A stretch of DNA of 64,000 nt from an uncultured Spirochaetota bacterium (GCA_944389415.1 CALXMF010000002.1:186001-250000); one strand, 5' to 3'. Counted from the first letter of the stretch, positions 8,655 to 17,927 are shown. The notes: generated by a model not told the origin, from the sequence alone. A program made the numbers and translations.

Positions 8655-9170
8655 ATGATTATACTAATAACAGGTGCATCTCATACAGGAAAAACACAGC
8701 TTGCTCAGCAACTCCTTGAAAAATATAAATTTCCTTATTTATCAATTGATCATTTAAAAATGGGATTGATTCGATGCGGTTACACAACACTTACACCAGA
8801 AGATGATAGTGAACTTACCGGTTATTTGTGGCCCATTATTCGTGAAATGATTAAAACAGCTATTGAAAATGGCCAAAACCTTATTCTAGAAGGATGTTAC
8901 ATTCCATTTGACTGGGAAAAGGATTTTGAAAAGCAATATCTGAGTTACATCAAATATTACTGTCTTATCATGAGTGAGAAGTATATACATCATCACTTTG
9001 CTGATATAAAAAAATATGCGCGTACCATAGAAAAACGCTTAGATGACGATATATATACCATAGAAGATATACTGAAAGATAATGCGCAATTTTTAGAGCT
9101 TGCAAAAAAATATAATGTAAATTATATACTTATTGATGATAAATACGAAATAGGCATTCAGTTATTCTGA
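8655..9170 (+). CDS. P-loop kinase-like protein (AAA_33 / zeta-toxin-like fold)
   Basis: A 171-residue protein starting MIILITGASHTGKTQLAQQL, a clear Walker A (G-x4-GKT), followed by YLSIDHLKMGL with an Asp in the place where small-molecule kinases bind the acceptor. NLILEGCYIPFDW in the middle resembles the Walker B/lid area of such kinases. Length and layout fit a single-domain nucleoside or metabolite kinase. The substrate is unknown. It lies 33 nt after the exported protein and may be the last gene of the NAD-salvage operon. AT content is higher than in its neighbours. Confidence 0.7.
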   Translation: MIILITGASHTGKTQLAQQLLEKYKFPYLSIDHLKMGLIRCGYTTLTPEDDSELTGYLWPIIREMIKTAIENGQNLILEGCYIPFDWEKDFEKQYLSYIKYYCLIMSEKYIHHHFADIKKYARTIEKRLDDDIYTIEDILKDNAQFLELAKKYNVNYILIDDKYEIGIQLF

Positions 9171-9283
9171 AAAATCGTTCTAAGCTGTCTTGTCGAATTT
9201 TCAGCAATGTTTTCCTATAAAATACTATTTAAACAGCAATTTTTGTATTTTATTGCACACACATATAAAGATATATTTTTTGA

Positions 9284-9318
9284 TTGACACAGACCAGAAG
9301 GTGTTACATAATCTTTAT
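9284..9318 (+). promoter_or_regulatory. Leaderless promoter of pyk
   Basis: TTGACA (9284-9289), a 17-nt spacer, CATAAT (9307-9312), 6 nt, then ATG at 9319. Transcription would begin at the start codon. The frame is open upstream to 9190, but that extension overlaps the promoter and lacks conserved sequence. Confidence 0.8.
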
Positions 9319-11115
9319 ATGTTTTCTACAAAAACCAAGATCGTCTGTTCTATGGGACCGGCGACAGCAAACGATGAAATTGTCGAAAAACTGATTCTTG
9401 CAGGCATGAACATTGCCCGTTTTAATTTTTCTCACGGGGATCATGAATCACATAAAATCGCTATGGATCGCGTAAAACGGGTTTCTCAGAAACTGAACCG
9501 TCCCGTTGCGCTGCTGCTGGATACAAAAGGTCCCGAAATCCGTACAGGGCTGGTACCTGACGGCGGCACAGTTACGATACATACCGGAGATACAGTTCTT
9601 GTCACCGTTAACGGAGAAGCTACACAAGCGGCTACTCCGTCATCCCCGGCACGGTTATCTGTTACCTGGAAAGATCTGCCTGACAGGGCATCTCCCGGCA
9701 TCAGAATACTGATCGCCGACGGACTTCTGGAACTGGATGTGATAAAAATAGAAAACGGTATTGTTACCTGTACGGCACGCAACACCGGTACTATCGGCAG
9801 CAGAAAAAATGTAAATCTTATTGGGCTGCATGCAGGCTTGCCTATCATGTCTGAACAGGATAAGCTTGATCTGGCATTCGGTGCCACACAGAACATAGAT
9901 TTTGTCGCCGCGAGTTTTGTCAGTTTTGCATCTGAAATACATGAAATCAGACAGTATCTCGACAGTCTGAATTGCAAAGCACGTATTATCGCAAAAATTG
10001 AAAATGAAGAAGGTGTAAATAATATCACAGAAATCGCCGCGGCGGCAGACGGGGTTATGGTCGCGCGCGGAGATCTTGGCGTACAGCTGGCAACAGAACG
10101 TATTCCCATTGTACAAAAATATATTATCGCCGAATGCCGCAAAGCAGGTAAACCTGTTATCACGGCGACGCAGATGCTGGATTCCATGATTGTGAATCCG
10201 CGTCCCACACGGGCGGAATTGACTGATGTCGCAAACGCGATTTTTGATGGGACAGACGCTGTTATGCTCTCCGGAGAAACGGCAAACGGCAAATATCCAG
10301 TAGAAGCGGTTGAAACAATGGCGCGCATTGCCCTTACCGTAGAAGACTCAGATGAATACTGTCAGCGTATGCGGCATATTCCGTCTCCCTATGCTGAAGG
10401 CGGCAATATTGGTTTTATTATGGCACGTAACGCTTATACAACAGCAAGAGATGTAAAAGCGATGGTTATTATCACACCAACACTTTCAGGAAATACCGCG
10501 CGAATGCTCAGTACATTCCGCCCGGAACAGGCCGTTATTGCGCTTACGCCTGATGAGCAGGTACGGCGGCAACTGCTTCTGCACTGGGGAGTAGTTCCGC
10601 TTATGGCAAGTATGGCAGAAGACTCCGCACAAATGATACAAAACGCGATAAAAATTGCACTGGACGCGGGCGTTGTTAATATGTTCGACAGAGTAATTCT
10701 GGTAGCAGGTATTCCGCTGTTCAGTCCCCTTATGGTAAATACGGTACGGGTACTTATCGTCGGCAATGTTCTTGCGCGGGGCAGCAGCGGTGGGCATATA
10801 CATCCAGAAATCAACAGAGCAAATGGACATATTGTGAAAGCGACAACTCTTGAAGAAGGTTGGATGTTCCTAAAACAGCACGGAGGAGAAATTCTAGTCT
10901 GTAAAAAAATTACCAGCGATCTTATACCCCTGTTGAGGATCATTGACGGTATTATCGCTGAAGAAGAATCCGAACTACCGGATACAGTACTACAGGCAGT
11001 AAATCCTAACCTCGTCTGGATAGCCGGTGTACACGGAGCTTTTAGAACACTCGAAACAGGACTGGCAGTCACTATTGACGGAACAGAACTGCTTGTATAT
11101 GAAGGCACCATTTGA
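9319..11115 (+). CDS. pyk: Pyruvate kinase with C-terminal extension
   Basis: A 598-residue enzyme converting phosphoenolpyruvate and ADP to pyruvate and ATP. It begins TKTKIVCSMGPAT and contains ARFNFSHG, LLDTKGPEIRTG, IIAKIENEEGVNN, the catalytic MVARGDLGVQ, KPVITATQMLDSM and DAVMLSGETANG. Typical bacterial enzymes are about 475 residues; the extra 110 at the end (ARGSSGGHIHPEINRANG onward) resemble the PEP-utiliser-like swivelling extension of Bacillus-type pyruvate kinases, with Ser or other residues where the phosphohistidine would sit. I start it at 9319 because conservation begins there and a promoter ends 6 nt upstream. Confidence 0.95.
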   Translation: MFSTKTKIVCSMGPATANDEIVEKLILAGMNIARFNFSHGDHESHKIAMDRVKRVSQKLNRPVALLLDTKGPEIRTGLVPDGGTVTIHTGDTVLVTVNGEATQAATPSSPARLSVTWKDLPDRASPGIRILIADGLLELDVIKIENGIVTCTARNTGTIGSRKNVNLIGLHAGLPIMSEQDKLDLAFGATQNIDFVAASFVSFASEIHEIRQYLDSLNCKARIIAKIENEEGVNNITEIAAAADGVMVARGDLGVQLATERIPIVQKYIIAECRKAGKPVITATQMLDSMIVNPRPTRAELTDVANAIFDGTDAVMLSGETANGKYPVEAVETMARIALTVEDSDEYCQRMRHIPSPYAEGGNIGFIMARNAYTTARDVKAMVIITPTLSGNTARMLSTFRPEQAVIALTPDEQVRRQLLLHWGVVPLMASMAEDSAQMIQNAIKIALDAGVVNMFDRVILVAGIPLFSPLMVNTVRVLIVGNVLARGSSGGHIHPEINRANGHIVKATTLEEGWMFLKQHGGEILVCKKITSDLIPLLRIIDGIIAEEESELPDTVLQAVNPNLVWIAGVHGAFRTLETGLAVTIDGTELLVYEGTI

Positions 11116-11140
11116 CATTATCATCCATGTTTGGTATATT
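11112..11140 (+). promoter_or_regulatory. Promoter of rpmB
   Basis: TTGACA (11112-11117), a 17-nt spacer and TATATT (11135-11140). The -35 box overlaps the pyk stop codon. An AGG-containing Shine-Dalgarno lies before the rpmB ATG at 11178, so this gene has a normal leader. Confidence 0.75.
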
Positions 11141-11177
11141 ATTGTACCGATTGTAATATTCTATAGGCAGGTTCAGT

Positions 11178-11369
11178 ATGTCGAGAAGATGTGATATTTG
11201 TGGGAAAGGGTCATTAAGCGGAAATAAAGTGAGTAAATCATATAATCATACCCGCCGTACATGGAAACCGAATATTGTTTCAGTAAAAACTGAAATTAAT
11301 GGAACCACAATGACTATTAAGATGTGCACCCGCTGTCTCAGAAGCGGTTATGTCACCAAGAAAGTTTAA
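11178..11369 (+). CDS. rpmB: 50S ribosomal protein L28, zinc-binding form
   Basis: A 63-residue protein of the large ribosomal subunit. RRCDICGKG at the start and MCTRCLRSG near the end give two CxxC pairs, the zinc-ribbon (C+) form of L28. NHTRRTWKPNIVSV is the conserved core. Size is normal. It has its own promoter and is followed by a strong intrinsic terminator, so it is a single-gene transcript. Confidence 0.96.
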   Translation: MSRRCDICGKGSLSGNKVSKSYNHTRRTWKPNIVSVKTEINGTTMTIKMCTRCLRSGYVTKKV

Positions 11370-11389
11370 CCTTTTATGCGGTTATGAAG

Positions 11390-11417
11390 AAAGCATTGCT
11401 AATGCAATGCTTTTTTT
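11390..11417 (+). terminator. Rho-independent terminator after rpmB
   Basis: A 9-bp perfect stem (11391-11399 with 11404-11412), a 4-nt loop and a run of T to 11417. Confidence 0.88.
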
Positions 11418-11427
11418 ATTTTAAACA

Positions 11428-12309
11428 CTATATTGACTTGAGAATCAATCCGTCATATGAAGGCGCAACTGTCCGTCCCCCTTCTGTCAGACAGCGTAAT
11501 GATTCTTCCTGCTGGCATAAGTTTGCAACATGGCGTATAATCTGTTCATGGGACATATCATGGCAGATATGAATCAGCCATGTATGAACAGCGCCAATAC
11601 GCGCAGCACAATCCAGAGCTTCGCGAAAGGACAGATGAGTACCATGCGGACGGGTTCTAAGCGCATCAATAACAAGATGATCAATGATACCGCCATGCCT
11701 TGCAAGCAGATCAAATGAAGAGTCCGGGATATTTTTGCAGTCAGTCAGGTACGCGATTGAATGAATACGTGAATCACTGGCGATATGTGATACAAGATAA
11801 CCGGAAGTACAGGCATTACCATGAATAAGAGGCACCGCTGTCACCGTCATAGGACCAATCTGCACAGGCTGTTCTGTGATATCTCGCAAATAAAGCTGCG
11901 GTTTACCGCCGCCGATTTTGATTTCCTTAAAAATATAGGGAAAGCGTATTTGGATATTCGTCAATACCGACGGATTCGCATATAACGGAAGCCCACAATC
12001 AGGTGTTTTATCTTTATGATGGGAGAAAACACGCAGATCATCAATACCATGCAGATGGTCTGCATGGTCATGCGTGATGAACACGGCGTCAAGATGTGTA
12101 ATACCGAATTTGATTGCCTGAATTCGAAATTCAGGTCCGGTATCGATAACAAAACAGGCACTTTCGGCTCCGTCTTCTGCATCGCATTCAAACAGGGCGC
12201 TTGTGCGGTTTCTATTATCTCGCGGGTCCGCTGAGACACAACAGCTGCACGAACAGCCTATTACCGGAATACCATGACTGGTACCGGTACCTAACAATGT
12301 ACATTGCAT
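11428..12309 (-). CDS. MBL-fold hydrolase (PhnP-like phosphodiesterase family)
   Basis: A 293-residue metallo-beta-lactamase-fold enzyme. The metal-binding motif HxHxDH is HDHADH (in FITHDHADHLHGID); LLGTGTSHGIPVIGC with a CxxC-like cluster opens the protein as in PhnP, which hydrolyses ribosyl 1,2-cyclic phosphate. Later metal ligands appear in LIHGNACTSGYLV and HLVIDALRTRPHGTHLS. No phn genes are nearby, so the substrate is open. Its mRNA is predicted to be leaderless. It is divergent from the FAD oxidoreductase with only 45 nt between start codons. Confidence 0.85.
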   Translation of the reverse strand: MQCTLLGTGTSHGIPVIGCSCSCCVSADPRDNRNRTSALFECDAEDGAESACFVIDTGPEFRIQAIKFGITHLDAVFITHDHADHLHGIDDLRVFSHHKDKTPDCGLPLYANPSVLTNIQIRFPYIFKEIKIGGGKPQLYLRDITEQPVQIGPMTVTAVPLIHGNACTSGYLVSHIASDSRIHSIAYLTDCKNIPDSSFDLLARHGGIIDHLVIDALRTRPHGTHLSFREALDCAARIGAVHTWLIHICHDMSHEQIIRHVANLCQQEESLRCLTEGGRTVAPSYDGLILKSI

Positions 12310-12344
12310 GAAAAAAGCATAAACAGGCTTTTATTCAGAGTCAA
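12310..12344 (-). promoter_or_regulatory. Leaderless promoter of the MBL hydrolase gene
   Basis: On the minus strand: TTGACT (12344-12339), a 17-nt spacer, TATGCT (12321-12316), 6 nt, then ATG at 12309. No Shine-Dalgarno. Confidence 0.78.
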
Positions 12345-12354
12345 GGGGGTATAT

Positions 12355-13647
12355 ATGAGACTCGTAATTATCGGAAGCGGTATCGCAGCTGTTACAGCCG
12401 CGGCGGAATTGCGGAAACTGCATGCGGAAACAGATTTGCAGATAGACATGATCAGCAACGACACACCCGCAGATTATACAAGGCCTCGACTGCCGGAAGT
12501 TGTTGCAGGAACTGTTGCCGAAGCAGCTCTAACAATACGAAAACAAGATTGGTTTTCTGCACGAAACATCACGCTGCACAATCCTGCCTCAGCAATTAAA
12601 ATCAATAGAGAAGAAAAAACAGTAACTGTTGAAGAAAACGGAAACATGACCGATATCGGATATGACGCACTTTTACTTGCAACAGGAGCAAATGCAAATA
12701 GGCCGGCAGTCCCGCAGATAGATTCTCCAGCCGCAGGATGTGTTTTTGCACTGCGGACAATGGCAGACGCACTCGCAATAAAAAAACGCATCGGAGACTT
12801 TAAACAGTCAGCAGTCGTTGTCGGCGGCGGCCTGCTCGGTATAGAAGCTGCACGAGCATTAAAGCAGGCGGGTGTCGCTCGTGTTCATGTAATAGAGACA
12901 GCCGCAAGAATGCTGCCGAGGCAGCTTGACGAACGGGGAGCTCAGCACCTTACAGAGTATCTCACCAGCCTTGGATTGACAATCCATACCGGTGCGGCGC
13001 CTGATCTCAAACAGCTGGAAACACAAAGCCCCGCCGATGTGTTCCGGACCATCTGCGGAGATGAAATAGAAACAGTATTGTATTCAGTTGGAGTACGCCC
13101 AGAAATCACTCTGGCCGCAAGCTGCTCTCTTTCATGCGGCAGAGGAATCATAGTCAGCGATACTATGCAAACAAGTGACCCAGCAATATATGCCGCCGGA
13201 GACTGTGCTGAATTTAATGGCGTCTGCTGGGGAATAGTCCCGTCAGCGCTTGAACAGGCGACAGCCGCTGCACGCATGATGATCTATGCGTTATACGGAG
13301 GGACAGAACCGGCACGATACACACAGACCGTGCCTTCTACCGCTCTCAGAATCGGAGCACGCGAAGCAGTATCTACCGGCAAAGCTGTACTAACCCAGGA
13401 AGAAGAAGCAAGCGGCGCCTACGCTGTTATTCACCGCGAATCGGCGGATATGACTAACAGTCAGAAATCAGCAGCTTTGTATGCAAAGATTGTTATAGAT
13501 CTGAAAGCGGGAGTCATCGCAGGAGGACTGGTATTCGGAACAGAAGGATCAGCCGCGGCATTCTCACGCCGGCTCGCTGCATTAACCGGAAAACCAGAAG
13601 AGGAAGCATCAGTTTTCCTTGAACAGGCAATTCCAAACGCGCAATAA
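12355..13647 (+). CDS. FAD/NAD(P)-dependent oxidoreductase (rubredoxin/NADH-oxidase-like)
   Basis: A 430-residue two-dinucleotide-domain flavoprotein. It starts RLVIIGSGIAAVTAAAELRK (FAD Rossmann, GxGxxxxxxA), has LLLATGANANRP, then a second Rossmann fold, AVVVGGGLLGIEAARAL, for NAD(P)H, and a FAD site DPAIYAAGDCAEF. It lacks an active-site Cys pair near the N-terminus, so it is closer to rubredoxin/ferredoxin reductases and NirB-type N-terminal modules than to disulfide reductases. I chose the ATG at 12355 for the GGGGG 6-10 nt upstream. Electron acceptor unknown; a role in oxygen or peroxide defence would fit an anaerobe but is inference. Confidence 0.85.
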   Translation: MRLVIIGSGIAAVTAAAELRKLHAETDLQIDMISNDTPADYTRPRLPEVVAGTVAEAALTIRKQDWFSARNITLHNPASAIKINREEKTVTVEENGNMTDIGYDALLLATGANANRPAVPQIDSPAAGCVFALRTMADALAIKKRIGDFKQSAVVVGGGLLGIEAARALKQAGVARVHVIETAARMLPRQLDERGAQHLTEYLTSLGLTIHTGAAPDLKQLETQSPADVFRTICGDEIETVLYSVGVRPEITLAASCSLSCGRGIIVSDTMQTSDPAIYAAGDCAEFNGVCWGIVPSALEQATAAARMMIYALYGGTEPARYTQTVPSTALRIGAREAVSTGKAVLTQEEEASGAYAVIHRESADMTNSQKSAALYAKIVIDLKAGVIAGGLVFGTEGSAAAFSRRLAALTGKPEEEASVFLEQAIPNAQ

Positions 13648-13685
13648 AAATAAAACCCTGCGGAATCCGCAGGGTTTTATTTTTA
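13646..13685. terminator. Bidirectional intrinsic terminator
   Basis: An 8-bp GC-rich stem (CCCTGCGG / CCGCAGGG) with 3-nt loop, flanked by A runs and T runs on both sides, between convergent genes. It can serve both the oxidoreductase and the ABC exporter transcripts. Confidence 0.9.
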
Positions 13686-13695
13686 TCAGCAGATA

Positions 13696-15636
13696 TCAGC
13701 TTAACTCAAACATACCCGTATACAACTGATAATACCGCCCCTGGCGGGCAAGAAGTTCCGCATGACTGCCCTGTTCAATAATACGCCCCTGCTCCAACAC
13801 CAGAATCACATCAGCATTCCGTATTGTTGAAAGACGATGCGCAATTATAAATACCGTACGTCCGTCCATTAGACGATTCATACCTTTTTCAATCAGAGAC
13901 TCCGTTCTTGTATCAATCGAGCTTGTCGCTTCATCAAGAATCAGAACAGGCGGATTTGCCGCAGCTGCGCGCGCAATGGAAAGCAGCTGCCGCTGTCCCT
14001 GGCTGAGATTCACACCATCAGCAGTCAATTCCGTATCATATCCATTCGGCAAATGAGCGATAAACGAATCCGCATTTGCAAGCCGTGCAGCGGCTTCTGT
14101 TTCATGACGTGACGCCTCCGGTCTGCCGTAACGGATATTATCAGATACACTGCCTGAAAACAAATGGGTATCCTGCAGAACCATTCCCAGAGAGCGGCGC
14201 AGGGAATCTTTTTTTATCTCCTTTATCGGAATTCCATCATAGGTAATAGTCCCCTCGGAAATATCATAAAAACGGGTCAGCAGATTGGTAATTGTCGTTT
14301 TGCCCGAGCCGGTAGAGCCTACCAGCGCTATTTTCTGCCCCGGACGAGCTCTCAGAGAAATGTTATGCAAAACCGTTTTTTCCGGACGATACCCAAAAGA
14401 CACATTTTCAAAACAGATTTCCCCTCGCATTGGTATAAGCTCACTGCTTCCATCCATTAGCGGACGTTTCCATGCCCAGCAGCCGGTATAAGCGAATGCC
14501 TCTACCAGTTTCTCCTGTTTATCTCCCGTATTCGGTTGTATTTTTACCGCATTCACCAGAGAAACAGTCCCTTCATCGGTTTCAGCAAGTTCATCTATTG
14601 CATGAAAAATACGTTCCGCGCCAGCAAGCGCATTCAGAATACTGTTAAACTGCTGCGACATTTGCGTCACCGGCTGCGCTGATGACCGTGAATACTGCAG
14701 AAAAGCGGCAGCGGTACCAATATCCAGATATCCGCCGATAATGAGCAGTACACCGGCTACCGCACACAGCGCATACCCAATATATGATAAATTGGACATA
14801 AGCGGTCCCATCATATTGGCTAACGAATTAGCCAGAGCCGCTGACGCACATAGTTCTGTGTTCAGTCCAGAAAACACATCTTTCACAGCATTTTCATGGC
14901 AGAACACTTTCACCACTTTCTGTCCTTCTATCATCTCTTCTATATAACCGTTCACTCGGCCAAGATTCTGCTGCTGGCTGCGAAACGCATTCGCACTGCG
15001 TGACCCAATTAGTTTTATGAAAGCAACCATCACCGCAATAACCACAATAACAATAAGAGTCAGCGGCGGCGATAGAATCACCATCATTATGAATGCGCCG
15101 GTAATGGTCACCGCAGAAGTAAACAACTGCGGAATACTCTGACTGAACATATCACGCAGTGTATCCGTATCATTGGTAAACAGAGACATCAATTCGCCGT
15201 GTGTGTGCGTGTCAAAATACTGCAGCGGCAGCTTCTCAAGACGGCGAAACAGTGCGGTCCGTATTCTAAACAGCGTTCCTGTACTCAGAGTCAGCATAAT
15301 ACGGCTATTTAGATATGTTGCAAACGCGCCAATCACAAATAACACCGCCATCTTCATTAATAGACGAGCAAGACCGCTCAAATCGGGATTTTGCTGTCCA
15401 ATAAACGGAATAATATATTCATTAAGTACAGGGCGCAGAATATATGTTCCCGCGATTGTTGCCGATGCGCTGACGAGCACCGCAAAAAAAACAGGAATCA
15501 GCAGCACCCGCTGCCGTCCCATCGCTTGAAATAACCGAAGAATTGTCCTGCGCGTATTCTGAGGCTTCGCGCCTGAAGGCATCCCGCGGCGGCGCATAGA
15601 TACCGGCACTTTCATATTTCCATCTGCATTTGCCAT
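13696..15636 (-). CDS. ABC exporter half-transporter, catalytically competent subunit
   Basis: A 646-residue protein with six transmembrane helices (about 40-330) and a C-terminal ATPase. The ATPase has Walker A GSTGSGKTT, a non-standard signature LSQGQ (in NLSQGQRQLLSIARA), Walker B VLILDEATSSID with the catalytic Glu, and the switch His in FIIAHRLSTIR. An unusual 45-residue stretch with GCWAWKRPLMDGSS sits just before the ATPase. It overlaps its partner by ATGA and almost surely forms a heterodimer with it (LmrCD/TM287-288 type). The exported substrate is unknown, lipid or drug being usual. Confidence 0.92.
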   Translation of the reverse strand: MANADGNMKVPVSMRRRGMPSGAKPQNTRRTILRLFQAMGRQRVLLIPVFFAVLVSASATIAGTYILRPVLNEYIIPFIGQQNPDLSGLARLLMKMAVLFVIGAFATYLNSRIMLTLSTGTLFRIRTALFRRLEKLPLQYFDTHTHGELMSLFTNDTDTLRDMFSQSIPQLFTSAVTITGAFIMMVILSPPLTLIVIVVIAVMVAFIKLIGSRSANAFRSQQQNLGRVNGYIEEMIEGQKVVKVFCHENAVKDVFSGLNTELCASAALANSLANMMGPLMSNLSYIGYALCAVAGVLLIIGGYLDIGTAAAFLQYSRSSAQPVTQMSQQFNSILNALAGAERIFHAIDELAETDEGTVSLVNAVKIQPNTGDKQEKLVEAFAYTGCWAWKRPLMDGSSELIPMRGEICFENVSFGYRPEKTVLHNISLRARPGQKIALVGSTGSGKTTITNLLTRFYDISEGTITYDGIPIKEIKKDSLRRSLGMVLQDTHLFSGSVSDNIRYGRPEASRHETEAAARLANADSFIAHLPNGYDTELTADGVNLSQGQRQLLSIARAAAANPPVLILDEATSSIDTRTESLIEKGMNRLMDGRTVFIIAHRLSTIRNADVILVLEQGRIIEQGSHAELLARQGRYYQLYTGMFELS

Positions 15637-17375
15637 CAGTTTGCCCCCTGCTGCTGAGATTCATATACTTCACGGTAAACAGAAGACGAAGAAAGCAGTT
15701 CTGTATGTGTGCCGCGCGCCACGATCTGTCCGCCATCAAGAACCAGAATTATATCCGCGTCCATTACAGATGTTACCCTCTGCGCGATAATTATTTTAGT
15801 TGTTCCCGGCAGCGCACTGCGCAGAGCTTCCCGGATACGGCGATCTGTCGCCGTATCAACGGCACTAGTACTGTCATCGAGTATTAAAATTTGAGGCTTT
15901 CTGAGCAGCGCACGCGCAATACACAGCCGCTGTTTCTGACCGCCTGATAAATTTACACCGCCTTGCCCCAATTCGGTATCAAATCCCGCAGGAAACGATT
16001 GCACAAAATCATATGCATCAGCGGCACGGCACGCGGCATATATTTCTTCGTCATTCGCTTTCGCATTACCCCAACGCAAATTTTCCCGTATTGTTCCGGA
16101 GAACAGCACATTTTTCTGCAAAACCATCGCAACAGCAGTACGTAATGTTTTAAACGAATACGAGCGCACATCTTTGCCTCCAACAAAAACAGCACCGCTT
16201 TTTACATCGTACAAACGCGCGATAAGCTGCACAAGTGTAGATTTTGCTGAACCAGTGCCGCCCATAATTCCTACTGTACTGCCAGCAGGAATTGAGATAT
16301 TGATATCGTGCAGCACATCAGGGCTGTCCGCTCCTCCATACGAGAAACAAACATCCTTAAATTCAACAGATCCATCTGCAACCTGCGTCACCGCGTGCTC
16401 AGATTCCGGTTCTCTTATATCATTTTCCCAATCAAGTACTTCTACAATACGTGCGATAGATGCGCGCGCAAGAACCAATAACACAAAAATCATGGAGAGC
16501 ATCATCAGAGACATAAGTATCTGAGTTATATATGAGAAAAAACCAACAAGCGCGCCCGGCTGCATACTTCCGGCCGTAATCATATGCCCCGCTGACCACA
16601 ATACCGCAATAATCGCCGTATACATCGACAACTGCATAACAGGGCCATTCCAGATAATTATTTTCTCTGCGGCAAGCTGAGCACGGCGCAGTTCATCTGC
16701 TGTCTGTTCAAATTTAGCACTTTCAGAATCTTCACGAACAAAAGACTTTACAACACGAATGCCAGTCAGATTTTCCTGCACAGTGCTGTTTAATTTATCA
16801 TACTGAGTCAGCATTTTCCTGAAACGCGGAAAAGCTCTGCTTCCGATAATACCAAGCAGAACAGCAAGAACAGGAATAATAATAAGAAACAAAGAAGCAA
16901 GCTGGGAATTTACAAAAAACGCCATACATGTCGCGCTGATAAGCATAACCGGCGCACGCACACAGATACGAATCGCCATCTGATATGTATTCTGCGCGTT
17001 TGTAACATCTGTCGTTAATCTGGTGACAAGTGAGGCCGTGCCAAACCTGTCCACGCCGGCAAATGACATATCCTGCACTTTTGAAAAGAGCCTGAACCGC
17101 AGATTACGCGCAAATCCGGCAGAAGCGACAGCCGCAAAACGCGCGGATAACACACCGCAGCACAAAGAAAGCAGCGCCGCCCCTACCATCAAAAGTCCAA
17201 TTCTGATGGTATATTCGACATCCTGATTACTTACGCCATTATCCAGAATCTTCGCCATAATCATTGGAATTGACACTTCCATGACGACCTCGCCAACCAT
17301 AGCAGCGGGAGACAGCAGTGTATAGATAATATACCGCCGTTCAAGACCTTCGATTAATTTGTGTAGAATGCCCAT
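15636..17375 (-). CDS. ABC exporter half-transporter, degenerate-site subunit
   Basis: A 579-residue half-transporter with six TM helices and an ATPase domain: Walker A GGTGSAKST (Ala replaces the last Gly before Lys), canonical signature LSGGQ, and Walker B ILILDDSTSAVD with Asp in place of the catalytic Glu. The switch residue is Gln (IIAQRVTSV) instead of His. These changes mark the degenerate subunit of heterodimeric exporters. I start it at the ATG at 17375, not 17402, because a promoter (TTGAAA, 17 nt, TACCAT) ends 8 nt before it. Next gene overlaps by 1 nt. Confidence 0.9.
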   Translation of the reverse strand: MGILHKLIEGLERRYIIYTLLSPAAMVGEVVMEVSIPMIMAKILDNGVSNQDVEYTIRIGLLMVGAALLSLCCGVLSARFAAVASAGFARNLRFRLFSKVQDMSFAGVDRFGTASLVTRLTTDVTNAQNTYQMAIRICVRAPVMLISATCMAFFVNSQLASLFLIIIPVLAVLLGIIGSRAFPRFRKMLTQYDKLNSTVQENLTGIRVVKSFVREDSESAKFEQTADELRRAQLAAEKIIIWNGPVMQLSMYTAIIAVLWSAGHMITAGSMQPGALVGFFSYITQILMSLMMLSMIFVLLVLARASIARIVEVLDWENDIREPESEHAVTQVADGSVEFKDVCFSYGGADSPDVLHDINISIPAGSTVGIMGGTGSAKSTLVQLIARLYDVKSGAVFVGGKDVRSYSFKTLRTAVAMVLQKNVLFSGTIRENLRWGNAKANDEEIYAACRAADAYDFVQSFPAGFDTELGQGGVNLSGGQKQRLCIARALLRKPQILILDDSTSAVDTATDRRIREALRSALPGTTKIIIAQRVTSVMDADIILVLDGGQIVARGTHTELLSSSSVYREVYESQQQGAN

Positions 17376-17383
17376 AAATAAAT

Positions 17384-17412
17384 ATGGTACTGCTATCAGC
17401 AAATAGTTTCAA
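17384..17412 (-). promoter_or_regulatory. Promoter of the ABC exporter operon, near-leaderless
   Basis: Minus strand: TTGAAA (17412-17407), 17 nt, TACCAT (17389-17384), 8 nt, ATG at 17375. Predicted leader is 0-2 nt. The -10 box is weak (4 of 6). Confidence 0.5.
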
Positions 17413-17423
17413 TAAAAACTTTG

Positions 17424-17795
17424 TTATTCCTGTATATAGCGCGCGCGGCTCGTCGGAGTTTCAAATACATCAACTGCATATAACAGAGGGCGGTACTGTT
17501 CAGGAAGCAGCTCACGCACTTGTGTAAAAACATATTCAGCGATACGTTCAGCACTTGGGTTGTGAGAAAATACTTCCATATCATTTAAATTAGTGTGATC
17601 CAGTTTTCCGCACACCTCTCTAAGAGCCTTTTTAAGAATCCCAAAGTCAACAAGCATACCACCGCTGTCCAGTTCAGTGCCCCGCGCGTGGGCATAAACG
17701 GTGTAATTATGTCCATGCAGATTTTCACATTTGCCATGATAATCCTGTAGATAATGCGCTGCGGAAAATTCCGCCTCGGCTCGTACTTCATACAT
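17424..17795 (-). CDS. queD: 6-carboxy-5,6,7,8-tetrahydropterin synthase (QueD)
   Basis: A 123-residue enzyme of the queuosine/7-deazaguanine pathway, making 6-carboxytetrahydropterin from dihydroneopterin triphosphate. Zinc ligands H14, H27 and H29 and the catalytic C23 are visible in FSAAHYLQDYHGKCENLHGH; the family C-x3-H-x-H-x-Y motif is intact. LDHTNLND and NPSAERIAEYV complete the pattern, and Glu in VFETPTS is the usual end motif. No other queuosine genes are in the window. Its mRNA is predicted to be leaderless. Confidence 0.95.
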   Translation of the reverse strand: MYEVRAEAEFSAAHYLQDYHGKCENLHGHNYTVYAHARGTELDSGGMLVDFGILKKALREVCGKLDHTNLNDMEVFSHNPSAERIAEYVFTQVRELLPEQYRPLLYAVDVFETPTSRARYIQE

Positions 17796-17801
17796 AGTAC
17801 C

Positions 17802-17810
17802 AGTATATCA
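17802..17810 (-). promoter_or_regulatory. Extended -10 promoter of queD, leaderless
   Basis: Minus strand: TGA-TATACT (extended -10, 17810-17802), then 6 nt, then ATG at 17795. There is no good -35 box and no Shine-Dalgarno. Confidence 0.6.
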
Positions 17811-17927
17811 TGCCCGGCAATTCAGAAAAAGAGGAACACAGATATAAAACACAGCAGATAAAAGCCTTGACGGCACATACATCTGCGCAGTACAGTAAAA
17901 GTATATATATTATACAGGAGGATACTT

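Noticed and set aside
9190-9318. N-terminal extension of pyruvate kinase
   Set aside because: It overlaps a strong promoter and shows no family similarity; conserved sequence begins at the ATG at 9319.
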